From NCBI RefSeq assembly GCF_900105155.1, contig NZ_LT629762.1, positions 4,244,501 through 4,308,500 of the forward strand: a stretch of 64,000 nucleotides of DNA, given 5' to 3'. The stretch comes from Pseudomonas prosekii (GTDB taxonomy: Bacteria; Pseudomonadota; Gammaproteobacteria; Pseudomonadales; Pseudomonadaceae). This document shows positions 56,757-64,000 of the stretch, one piece after another. Each line of letters begins with the position of its first letter. The first letter of the stretch is position 1. Position numbers and translations under genes: made by a program. The notes beneath the pieces are model-generated. The model did not search any database. It was given only the letters and a program-made list of their open reading frames with translations, and was not told the origin of the DNA.

Positions 56757-57975
56757 GAGCCTCCACTTGCCGTTCGGCTTGCGCTAGTCGGGCGCGGGCC
56801 TTTTCAAGCACTTCGCTCGGCGTATCGGCTTGCCGCTCGAGTTTGCTGACGTCGGCGCGGGCGTAGGCCAATTCGGTTTTCAGTTGGCGAAGCTGATTGT
56901 TGATCGGGCGTTTTTCGACGCGCGTCAGTTCAGGCACCGGTTGCTCGCTGACGGCTTCCGCTGCGTGCAAGGCTTGCTCGGCGTTGCTCAGCGCCTGCTG
57001 CAAAGCTTGAATCTGCTCTGCTGGCGCTTCGTGAGTCTGGGCTTTTTTCAGTTCGGCGCGACGCATCGCCAATTGGATTTTCGCCCGTTTCAGCTCCGCA
57101 TCTTTCACCGGCGCAACGGCTGCCGGCGTTGCCGGTTCTGGTGCCGATAGCGCTGGCGCAACACTTTCCAGTTGCGCCAAAACGCGTTCGGCAACTTCAA
57201 ACTGTTGTTGCAGGACGATCAGTTGCGATTGCTGTTCGAAGGTCGGCGGATGGCCGAAAGCTTTCAGCGATTTGTTCAGTTGCGCCCGACTCATCGCTAC
57301 ATCGATCTTGGCTTTTTTCAGCGCCGCGTCAGCCGTCGCAGCTTTCTGTGCGCGAACCCGTTCCAGCGCGGCTTGCACCGGATTGACCGCCGCCGCGCTT
57401 GGTTGCGCGGCACGCTGCGCGCGGGCCTGACGCTCGGCGATGCGCTGCTGTTCTTCGCGTTGCAGGCGTGCGTTGCGTTGCTCGAAACGGCGCCGTGCGC
57501 GGTTGCGTTTGAGCGCCCGCGCCCGTTGTTCTTCAAGGCTGAAGGCCAAGCCACCGACAATCGGCAGCACCGTGGCCAGCGGTAATGGCTGCATTTCAAT
57601 GCAGTCCACCGGGCAGGGCGCCACGCACAAATCGCAACCGGTGCATTCATCGACAATCACTGTGTGCATCAGCTTCGCCGCGCCGACGATCGCATCGACC
57701 GGGCAGGCCTGAATGCATTTGGTGCAACCGATACATTCGGCCTCGCGGATATACGCGATTTGCGCCGGCGCCGCGCCGCGACTGGTGTCGAGTTCGAGCA
57801 CCGGCACCTGCAGCAATTCAGCGAGCGCGGCGATGGTTTCGGCGCCGCCCGGCGGGCACTTGTTGATTGCCTCGCCGCTGACGATGCCGGCGGCGTAGGG
57901 CTGGCATCCGGGGTGGCCGCACTTGCCGCACTGGGTCTGCGGCAGGAGGGCGTCGATGCGTTGAATCAGACTCAT
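56743..57975 (-). CDS. rnfB: RnfB-like ferredoxin subunit with long Ala/Gln-rich tail
   Basis: 410 residues from the ATG at 57975. The Fe-S part is canonical: C16-x2-C19-x4-C24-x15-C40 and two ferredoxin clusters (C81/C84/C87/C91 and C111/C114/C117/C121). The usual RnfB N-terminal membrane helix is missing; the protein begins directly at [20 protein letters not shown]. Residues about 145-410 form a highly charged, alanine/glutamine-rich region with two related segments ([34 protein letters not shown]) resembling the C-terminal tail of RnfC. No rnfC gene lies in the cluster. The normal RnfB is about 190 residues. Start overlaps rnfA's stop (ATGA). Confidence 0.88.
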   Translation of the reverse strand: MSLIQRIDALLPQTQCGKCGHPGCQPYAAGIVSGEAINKCPPGGAETIAALAELLQVPVLELDTSRGAAPAQIAYIREAECIGCTKCIQACPVDAIVGAAKLMHTVIVDECTGCDLCVAPCPVDCIEMQPLPLATVLPIVGGLAFSLEEQRARALKRNRARRRFEQRNARLQREEQQRIAERQARAQRAAQPSAAAVNPVQAALERVRAQKAATADAALKKAKIDVAMSRAQLNKSLKAFGHPPTFEQQSQLIVLQQQFEVAERVLAQLESVAPALSAPEPATPAAVAPVKDAELKRAKIQLAMRRAELKKAQTHEAPAEQIQALQQALSNAEQALHAAEAVSEQPVPELTRVEKRPINNQLRQLKTELAYARADVSKLERQADTPSEVLEKARARLAQAERQVEAHVAP

Positions 57976-58541
57976 GTTTTGATCAGTCCACTGAATCCGA
58001 GAAAAGCCACTGCGAGCAATCCGGCGCCGATCAACTGGATCGGCAAGCCACGAAAGGGCAGGGGAACATCGTTGTCGAGAGTGCGTTGGCGCAAATCGCT
58101 GAACAGGCTCAGCACCAGCCAAAAGCCCAGCCCGGCGCCCAGGCTCAGCGCCGTGGCGTGCAGTAATCCCTTATCGTCCTCGGCATTGAGCAAGGTCAAC
58201 CCGAGCACGCCGGCATTGCCGAGCAGCAACGGCCACAGGCCATCGAAGGACAGTCCAGGCAGCGCCCGTGCGAGCAATTTCAGCAGCGGCGCGATCAGCA
58301 GAACGCTCAGCGGCAGAAACACAAACAGCCGCAACGCCGTCAGGTCCAGCGGCACCAGCAACCCGCGATAGAGCAAATCACCGAGCACCCCGACGATCAA
58401 CATCAGGCTCGCCGTCGCCACGCCCAAGGCATGAACCTGCCGTCGTTCGGCGGCCAATAGCGGATCGACGCCCAGCGGCCATTGCAACACGAGGTTGTTG
58501 ATCAGGGCGGCGCTGATAATCGTGAGGAGCAATGCGGTCAT
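57972..58541 (-). CDS. rnfA: RnfA-like membrane subunit lacking Fe-S cysteines
   Basis: 189 residues from the ATG at 58541, six membrane helices. Family hallmarks: [15 protein letters not shown] and [11 protein letters not shown]. The two cysteines that ligate the membrane [2Fe-2S] cluster in RnfA/RsxA (LGLCPF, TTNCAVLG) are replaced by Asp26 (LGVDPL) and Ala110 (LGNAGVLG). It heads the cluster rnfA-B-D-G-E-nth. PGAP-style annotations would call it an Rnf-Nqr domain protein. Confidence 0.87.
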   Translation of the reverse strand: MTALLLTIISAALINNLVLQWPLGVDPLLAAERRQVHALGVATASLMLIVGVLGDLLYRGLLVPLDLTALRLFVFLPLSVLLIAPLLKLLARALPGLSFDGLWPLLLGNAGVLGLTLLNAEDDKGLLHATALSLGAGLGFWLVLSLFSDLRQRTLDNDVPLPFRGLPIQLIGAGLLAVAFLGFSGLIKT

Positions 58542-58615
58542 GATCGTGCCGGTCACTACGGGCTGTGTGCCAAGGTCAGGCATTATCCGGCAAGGAAGGA
58601 GGGTGGGCCAGACAT

Positions 58616-58652
58616 GAAAATCCCACAGTCGCACGGGGCACGACTGTGGGAT
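58616..58652 (-). terminator. Terminator of metG
   Basis: ATCCCACAGTCG and CGACTGTGGGAT form a perfect 12-bp stem; on the minus strand it is followed by TTTTC. It lies 18 bp after the metG stop. Confidence 0.9.
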
Positions 58653-58669
58653 CGGTTCAGCGCGAAATC

Positions 58670-60721
58670 TTACTTGATGCGTTGACCCGGCTTGGCGCCG
58701 CTGTCAGGGCTCAGCAGGTAGATTTCTTCACCGCCAGGACCGGCGGCCATCACCATGCCTTCGGAGATACCGAACTTCATTTTCCGTGGCTTGAGGTTGG
58801 CGATCATCATGGTCAGGCGACCATCGAGCTTGGACGGATCCGGGTAAGCGCTCTTGATCCCGGAGAACACGTTGCGTTGCTCGTCACCGATGTCGAGGGT
58901 CAGGCGCAGCAGTTTGTCGGCACCTTCCACGGCTTCAGCCTTGAGGATCAGCGCCACGCGCAAATCGATGGCGGCGAAGGCATCAAAGTCGATTTCCGGC
59001 GACAGCGGTTCCTTGAGCAGTTCACCGTTGCCGGCCGGTGCAGTTGCGCCGGTATCGGTGGCGCTGGCGGTCAGGTCTTCTTTCGAGGCGTCGGTCATGG
59101 CTTGGACTTTTACCGGGTCGATGCGGGTCATCAACGGTTTGAACTCGTTCAACTGATGATTGCTCAGCAGCGTGGCGTGGTCGTTCCAGGTCAGCGGCGC
59201 GACGTTGAGGAACGCCTCGGCGTCGGCGGCCAGCAGCGGCAGCACCGGTTTGAGGAAGATCACCAGTTGGCGGAACAGGTTGATGCCCAGAGCGCAAATG
59301 GCCTGAACTTCGTCGTGCTTGCCTTCCTGCTTGTTCAGCGACCACGGCGCTTTGTCGGCGATCCAGGCGTTGGCGCGGTCGGCCAGGCCCATGATCTCGC
59401 GCATGGCGCGGGCAAAGTCGCGCGCTTCATAAGCGTCGGCGATGCTCGGCGCGGCGGCGAGGAAGGCGTCGGTCAGTTCCGGCGCGGCGTTGCCTTCGAC
59501 CAGTATCCCGGCGTTGCCCTTCTGGATGAAACCGGCGCAACGGCTGGCGATGTTGACAACTTTGCCGACCAGGTCGGAGTTGACCTTCTGCACGAAGTCT
59601 TCGAGGTTCAGGTCGAGGTCATCGACGCCACGGCCCAGTTTCGCCGCGTAGTAGTAACGCAGGTATTCCGGCGACAGGTGATCCAGGTAAGTGCGCGCCT
59701 TGACGAAGGTGCCGCGAGACTTGGACATCTTCTGGCCGTTGACGGTCAGGTAGCCGTGGACGTTGATGCCGGTCGGTTTGCGCAAACCCGCACCTTCGAG
59801 CATCGCTGGCCAGAACAAAGCGTGGAAATTGACGATGTCCTTGCCGATGAAGTGGTACAGCTCGGCGGTGGAATCCTTGGCCCAGAACGCATCGAAATCC
59901 AGGTCCGGACGACGTGCGCAGAGGTTCTTGAAGCTGGCCATGTAGCCGATCGGCGCGTCCAGCCACACGTAGAAATATTTGCCCGGTTCGCCCGGAATCT
60001 CGAAACCGAAGTACGGCGCATCGCGGGAGATGTCCCACTGTTGCAGGCCGGCGTCCAGCCATTCGGCGATCTTGTTGGCCACGGCGTCTTGCAGGGTGCC
60101 GCTGCGGGTCCAGGCCTGAAGCATTTCCTGGAAGTCCGGCAATTTGAAGAAGAAGTGCTGGGAATCCTTGAGCACCGGGGTGGCGCCAGAGATTGCCGAC
60201 TTCGGATCCTTCAGATCGGTCGGCGCGTAGGTCGCGCCGCATTTTTCGCAGTTGTCGCCGTACTGGTCTTCGGTGCCGCATTTCGGGCAGGTGCCCTTGA
60301 TGAAGCGGTCGGCCAGGAACATTTTCTTTTCCGGGTCGAAATATTGCGTGATCGAGCGCTGGGCGATGTGCCCGGCGTCGCGCAGTTTCAGGTAGATCTG
60401 ACTCGACAGCTCACGGTTTTCATCGGAGTGAGTGGAGTGGAAATTGTCGAAGTCGACCAGGAACTCGGCGAAGTCGGCGCTGTGTTCAGCCTGGACGTTG
60501 GCGATCAGTTGTTCCGGGGTGATGCCTTCCTTTTCCGCGCGCAGCATGATGGCCGAACCGTGGGCGTCGTCGGCGCAGACATAAATGCATTGATTGCCGC
60601 GGTGCTTCTGGAAGCGCACCCACATGTCGGTCTGGATATATTCCAGCATGTGGCCAAGATGGATCGAACCATTGGCATAGGGCAGGGCGCTGGTGACGAG
60701 GATCTTGCGTGGCTCGGACAT
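58670..60721 (-). CDS. metG: Methionyl-tRNA synthetase
   Basis: 683 residues, the long form. HIGH-type [12 protein letters not shown] (14-25), zinc-binding [17 protein letters not shown] (about 140-160), KMSKS loop [12 protein letters not shown] near residue 330, and a C-terminal OB-fold tRNA-binding/dimerisation domain (about 575-683). It charges initiator and elongator tRNA(Met) in the cytoplasm. It is divergent from apbC. Confidence 0.98.
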   Translation of the reverse strand: MSEPRKILVTSALPYANGSIHLGHMLEYIQTDMWVRFQKHRGNQCIYVCADDAHGSAIMLRAEKEGITPEQLIANVQAEHSADFAEFLVDFDNFHSTHSDENRELSSQIYLKLRDAGHIAQRSITQYFDPEKKMFLADRFIKGTCPKCGTEDQYGDNCEKCGATYAPTDLKDPKSAISGATPVLKDSQHFFFKLPDFQEMLQAWTRSGTLQDAVANKIAEWLDAGLQQWDISRDAPYFGFEIPGEPGKYFYVWLDAPIGYMASFKNLCARRPDLDFDAFWAKDSTAELYHFIGKDIVNFHALFWPAMLEGAGLRKPTGINVHGYLTVNGQKMSKSRGTFVKARTYLDHLSPEYLRYYYAAKLGRGVDDLDLNLEDFVQKVNSDLVGKVVNIASRCAGFIQKGNAGILVEGNAAPELTDAFLAAAPSIADAYEARDFARAMREIMGLADRANAWIADKAPWSLNKQEGKHDEVQAICALGINLFRQLVIFLKPVLPLLAADAEAFLNVAPLTWNDHATLLSNHQLNEFKPLMTRIDPVKVQAMTDASKEDLTASATDTGATAPAGNGELLKEPLSPEIDFDAFAAIDLRVALILKAEAVEGADKLLRLTLDIGDEQRNVFSGIKSAYPDPSKLDGRLTMMIANLKPRKMKFGISEGMVMAAGPGGEEIYLLSPDSGAKPGQRIK

Positions 60722-61036
60722 GGGGCTCGGCTACTTGATGAAACGGAGGTCGGCCACTATAAAGCGCCGGGCAATAATTTTCACCCCCGCCACCTAAGGG
60801 CTCGTTGTGACAAACATGCTTTTGTGGCGAGGGGGCTTGCCCCGTTCGGCTGCGCAGCAGTCGTGAATCCAGACGACTCGGTCTGTCTGGCAGATTGCTG
60901 GGGCGGCTCCGCCACCCAACGGGGGCAAGCCCCCTCGCCACAGGACGCTCTCCAGCCAGAGTAATCTGTTCGCCACACATCCGTGTCCGGCGTACGATAC
61001 CCGCCTGATTTTCCAGTCTTGCTATCGGAGTTGCCC
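60722..61036. other. metG / apbC divergent region with REP
   Basis: 315 bp. The right part, 60823-60942, is a REP of the GTGGCGAGGGGGC class. A run of purines (CTATCGGAG) gives the apbC RBS. I see no further regulatory signal. Confidence 0.45.
60823..60942. repeat. REP palindrome of the GTGGCGAGG class
   Basis: TGTGGCGAGGGGGCTTGCCC at 60823 and its complement GGGCAAGCCCCCTCGCCACA ending at 60942 enclose a centre of about 80 bp with a small GGGGCGGCTCCGCC hairpin. This matches the inner pair of the nested element at 30046-30195. Confidence 0.85.
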
Positions 61037-62131
61037 ATGAGCGCCGTCAATCGCGCAGCGGTGGAAGCCGTCCTTCGCCAATACACCGACCCTTATCTGA
61101 ACCAGGATCCGGTCAGCGCCGGGTGCGTGCGCAGTATCGAGATTCAGGGCGATCGCGTCAGCGTCCAGCTCGAACTCGGTTATGCCGCCGGCCTGTTCAA
61201 AAGCGGCTGGGCGCAGATGCTGGAAATGGCCATTCAAGGCCTCGACGGCGTGACTGCCGCACGCGTCGAGATCACCAGCGTGATCGCCGCGCACAAGGCT
61301 CAGGCACAGATTCCAGGCCTGGCCAACGTCAAGAACGTGGTCGCCGTGGCTTCGGGCAAGGGCGGCGTCGGCAAGTCGACCACCGCCGCCAACCTTGCGC
61401 TGGCGCTGGCCCGCGAAGGCGCCAAAGTCGGGATTCTCGACGCCGACATCTACGGCCCGAGCCAAGGCATCATGTTCGGCATCGCCGAAGGCACGCGGCC
61501 GCAGGTCAAGGATCAGAAATGGTTCGTGCCTATCGTTTCTCACGGCGTTGAAGTGATGTCGATGGCGTTCCTCACCGATGACAACACGCCGATGGTCTGG
61601 CGCGGCCCGATGGTCTCCGGCGCCTTGTTGCAACTGGTCACGCAAACCGCGTGGGGCGACCTCGATTACCTGGTCATCGACATGCCGCCAGGCACCGGCG
61701 ACATTCAGCTGACCCTGGCGCAGAAAGTCCCGGTGGCCGGCGCGGTGATCGTCACCACGCCGCAGGATCTGGCCCTGCTGGACGCGCGCAAAGGCGTGGA
61801 AATGTTCCGCAAGGTCAACATTCCGGTGCTCGGCGTGGTGGAAAACATGGCCGTGCACATCTGCTCCAACTGCGGGCATGCCGAGCATCTGTTCGGTGAA
61901 GGTGGCGGGGTCAAGTTGGCCAATCAGTATGGCGTCGAACTGCTGGCGTCACTGCCGCTGGCGATGGATATCCGCGAGCAGGCCGACAGTGGCAAACCAA
62001 CGGTAGTTGCCGAGCCGGACGGCCCGATTGCCCTGGTTTACCAGGAACTGGCGCGCCATGTCGGTGCACGGATCGTGTTGCAGGAAGCGGCAAGCCCGGC
62101 AATGCCGAACATCACCATCAGCGACGATTGA
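61037..62131 (+). CDS. apbC: Fe-S carrier ATPase ApbC/Mrp
   Basis: 364 residues from the ATG at 61037 (GGAG seven bases upstream). N-terminal domain, then Walker A VASGKGGVGKSTTAANLA (about 103-120), DADIYGPSQGIM, and the C-terminal CxxC in VHICSNCGHAEHL. It is a P-loop Fe-S carrier for cluster assembly. Opposite metG, as in P. aeruginosa. Confidence 0.95.
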   Translation: MSAVNRAAVEAVLRQYTDPYLNQDPVSAGCVRSIEIQGDRVSVQLELGYAAGLFKSGWAQMLEMAIQGLDGVTAARVEITSVIAAHKAQAQIPGLANVKNVVAVASGKGGVGKSTTAANLALALAREGAKVGILDADIYGPSQGIMFGIAEGTRPQVKDQKWFVPIVSHGVEVMSMAFLTDDNTPMVWRGPMVSGALLQLVTQTAWGDLDYLVIDMPPGTGDIQLTLAQKVPVAGAVIVTTPQDLALLDARKGVEMFRKVNIPVLGVVENMAVHICSNCGHAEHLFGEGGGVKLANQYGVELLASLPLAMDIREQADSGKPTVVAEPDGPIALVYQELARHVGARIVLQEAASPAMPNITISDD

Positions 62132-62154
62132 TCCGCTGAATAAATGCGATCTCC

Positions 62155-62244
62155 TGTGGGAGCGAGCTTGCTCGCGATAGCGGTGTAACAGTCACCATCA
62201 ATGGTGAATGTTATGGCCTCATCGCGAGCAAGCTCGCTCCCACA
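62155..62244. repeat. REP/REPIN palindrome
   Basis: TGTGGGAGCGAGCTTGCTCG opens and CGAGCAAGCTCGCTCCCACA closes, with a central TCACCATCAATGGTGA hairpin. Sits between apbC and the SDR gene. Confidence 0.85.
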
Positions 62245-62261
62245 GTTGTTTTGTGTCGGAC

Positions 62262-63020
62262 TTAGATGCGCAAGCCGCCGTCCATCTCCAGAATCCGTCC
62301 GGTGTAGTAGTCGTTCTCGAAGATATACGCCGCCGAATGGGCAATCTCATCCGGTTTGCCCATGCGCTTCAGCGGAATCCCGGACGTCATCTTCTCCAGC
62401 GCTTCCGGCTTCATGCCCAGGGTCATCTCGGTTTCGATAAAGCCTGGCGCAATGCCGGCGACGCGAATCCCGTAGCGCGCCAGTTCCTTGGCCCAGGTCA
62501 CGGTCGCTGCGGCGACGCCAGCCTTGGCTGCGGAATAGTTGGTCTGGCCAACGTTGCCGGCACGCGAGATCGACGAAATATTGATGATCGCGCCGCTGTT
62601 TTTCAGCTCGACCATCTTCGCGGCGACCTCACGGGTGCACAGGAACACGCCGGTCAGGTTGACGTCGATAACCGCCTGCCATTGCGCCAGGCTCATCTTG
62701 GTCATCTCGCCGTCCTTGACCTTCAGCAGCAAGCCGTCGCGCAAGATCCCGGCATTGTTGATCAAGCCGTGAATCGCGCCGAAATCTTCGGCCACTTGCG
62801 CCACCATGTGCGTTACCTGTTCTTCATTGGCGACGTTGCACAAATAGGCGCGAGCCTCGACACCCTTGGCTTTGCACGCGGCAACCGTGTCGTCGAGCTT
62901 CTCCTGGTTCAGATCGACCAGCGCCAATTTGGCGCCTTTGCCGGCGAAATACTCGGCCATCGAACGGCCTAAACCCTGGCAACCGCCAGTGATAATGATT
63001 ACTTTGTCAGTGAGTTGCAT
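62262..63020 (-). CDS. SDR-family 3-oxoacyl-ACP reductase-like protein
   Basis: 252 residues from the ATG at 63020 (GGGG seven bases upstream); a second in-frame ATG at 63026 is too close to that GGGG. NAD(P) motif [12 protein letters not shown] (about 12-23), NNAG (about 85-90), catalytic Ser and YSAAK (about 160-165) with APGFIETEM. It belongs to the FabG branch of short-chain dehydrogenases and could reduce 3-oxoacyl thioesters, but the true substrate is unknown. It diverges from the HugZ-like gene. Confidence 0.9.
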   Translation of the reverse strand: MQLTDKVIIITGGCQGLGRSMAEYFAGKGAKLALVDLNQEKLDDTVAACKAKGVEARAYLCNVANEEQVTHMVAQVAEDFGAIHGLINNAGILRDGLLLKVKDGEMTKMSLAQWQAVIDVNLTGVFLCTREVAAKMVELKNSGAIINISSISRAGNVGQTNYSAAKAGVAAATVTWAKELARYGIRVAGIAPGFIETEMTLGMKPEALEKMTSGIPLKRMGKPDEIAHSAAYIFENDYYTGRILEMDGGLRI

Positions 63021-63184
63021 TCGCATGCCCCAATAGCAGGTCTGAGTGGTTGTCCTTGAAGAGGGCCTCTCGATCTGCGCCTGAAGTGGCCGGCTGCACA
63101 TGAGAACTGCCCCGAGCGCGACTGGAAACTTATTCCCAGGCGCCTGTCCGTTTTTTCGACGGATTCTATATAAGGAGTCATAAA

Positions 63185-63916
63185 TTGAGCGTTGAAGCGG
63201 CCAAGAATGCACGAGAATTGCTTCTCAAGGAATACCGGGGCGTGTTGTCGACGCACTCCAAAGCCATGCCCGGTTTCCCGTTCGGCTCGGTGGTTCCCTA
63301 CTGCCTCGACGAGCAGGGCCGGCCGCTGATCTTGATCAGCCGCATCGCCCAGCACACGCACAACCTGCAAAAAGACCCGAAGTGCTCACTGTTCGTCGGT
63401 GAACGCGGGGCAGAAGATGCGCAAGCGGTCGGGCGCCTGACCTACCTCGCCCAAGCGCAGAAGCTTGAAGACGAGGCGGCCATCGAAGCGGCGGCCGGGC
63501 GTTATTACCGCTATTTCCCCGAATCGCAGAGTTACCACAAGGCTCACGATTTCGATTTCTGGGTACTTGAGCCGGTGCGTCATCGCTACATCGGCGGTTT
63601 CGGCGCGATCCATTGGGTCGATCAATTGACCCTCGCCAACCCGTTCGCCGGCAAGGCTGAAGTGAGCATGGTCGAGCACATGAACGCTGACCATGCCAAG
63701 GCTATCGCGCACTACGTCGAACTGGCCGGTCTGCCGACGACCAGCCCGGCGCAACTGGCCGGCATCGATACCGAAGGCATGCACCTGCGCATCGGCCAAG
63801 GGCTCTACTGGCTGCCGTTTCAAGCGCCATGTAATACGCCGACACAAGTGCGCGAAGCCTTGGTTTTCCTGGCTCACGCCGAACATTGGCCGAAAAATGC
63901 AGAGGCCGACGCTTGA
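63185..63916 (+). CDS. HugZ-type haem-linked/pyridoxamine-oxidase-like protein
   Basis: 243 residues from a TTG at 63185 with AAGGAG seven bases upstream. The N-terminal split-barrel flavin-type domain (about 15-140: [35 protein letters not shown]) and the C-terminal DUF2470 domain ([23 protein letters not shown]) match the HugZ family, which includes haem oxygenases. Cofactor and substrate are not proven here. It diverges from the SDR gene. Confidence 0.88.
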   Translation: MSVEAAKNARELLLKEYRGVLSTHSKAMPGFPFGSVVPYCLDEQGRPLILISRIAQHTHNLQKDPKCSLFVGERGAEDAQAVGRLTYLAQAQKLEDEAAIEAAAGRYYRYFPESQSYHKAHDFDFWVLEPVRHRYIGGFGAIHWVDQLTLANPFAGKAEVSMVEHMNADHAKAIAHYVELAGLPTTSPAQLAGIDTEGMHLRIGQGLYWLPFQAPCNTPTQVREALVFLAHAEHWPKNAEADA

Positions 63917-63982
63917 ATTCACGAAACGGCGACGTCATCTAGGGAAGACTGGCAAGGCATTCTTGCGTTGAGGAACCATTAG

Positions 63983-64000
63983 ATGCGCCCTTTTTTATTG
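63983..64000 (+). CDS. Possible gene start at the right edge
   Basis: ATG 63983 is preceded by GAGGAA at a normal distance and opens MRPFLL before the window ends. Too little to assign a function; it may be a signal-peptide start. Confidence 0.3.

Noticed and set aside
58565..60964. 799-codon plus-strand frame over metG
   Set aside because: Shadow of metG; metG has all catalytic motifs on the minus strand.

Overview
The window looks like chromosomal core DNA of a Pseudomonas of the P. fluorescens / P. putida side of the genus. The basis is high GC, recognisable Pseudomonas gene neighbourhoods (glpFKRD; aatJQMP-aauSR; argF; grxD-bfr-bfd-peroxiredoxin-rnt-pyrC-motY-argG; nth-rnf-metG-apbC) and many intergenic palindromes of the Pseudomonas REP/REPIN type. 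No tRNA, rRNA, CRISPR array, IS element or prophage was seen.

Layout. 1-861 is the 3' end of an amino-acid/polyamine permease, followed by a tandemly duplicated REP unit. 1147-7840 (minus) is a tightly overlapping signalling operon: stand-alone receiver, receiver-GGDEF-EAL, periplasmic di-haem peroxidase, membrane histidine kinase, receiver-histidine kinase. A receiver-HD protein (8104-9465) diverges from it. 9603-11225 holds small metabolic genes (Nudix, LysE, GNAT). metR/metE diverge at about 12.3 kb. 14761-18811 (minus) encodes two modular beta-rich proteins that are paralogous to each other. After an alpha/beta hydrolase and a DsbA-family protein comes a 5.2-kb toxin-like gene (21160-26388) broken by one in-frame amber codon.

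26428-33472 (minus) is the acidic amino-acid uptake locus: aatJ-aatQ-aatM-aatP, then the aauS/aauR two-component system, then glpM. The region upstream of aatJ has a near-consensus sigma-54 promoter and two AauR-type inverted repeats, so transporter and regulator can be tied together from sequence. 33907-39022 (minus) is the glycerol regulon glpF-glpK-glpR-glpD. 39393-45368 has a ybaK-type deacylase, an orphan ferric-type ABC ATPase, argF, a small conserved protein, a molybdopterin oxidoreductase and grxD. 45572-51586 covers iron storage (bfr, bfd with a Fur-like box), a 2-Cys peroxiredoxin, rnt, pyrC, motY and argG. A hypothetical membrane protein and an EvgA-like orphan regulator flank a T/G-rich 549-bp gap.

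53634-58541 (minus) is rnfA-rnfB-rnfD-rnfG-rnfE-nth. No rnfC is present, RnfA has lost both conserved membrane [2Fe-2S] cysteines, and RnfB has no N-terminal membrane helix but carries a 270-residue Ala/Gln/Arg/Lys-rich, coiled-coil-like tail. This reduced Rnf-like complex and the haem-peroxidase/c-di-GMP operon at 1-10 kb are the two most interesting candidates for incompletely described systems. metG, apbC/mrp, a FabG-type reductase and a HugZ-like protein close the window, with a probable gene start at the right edge.
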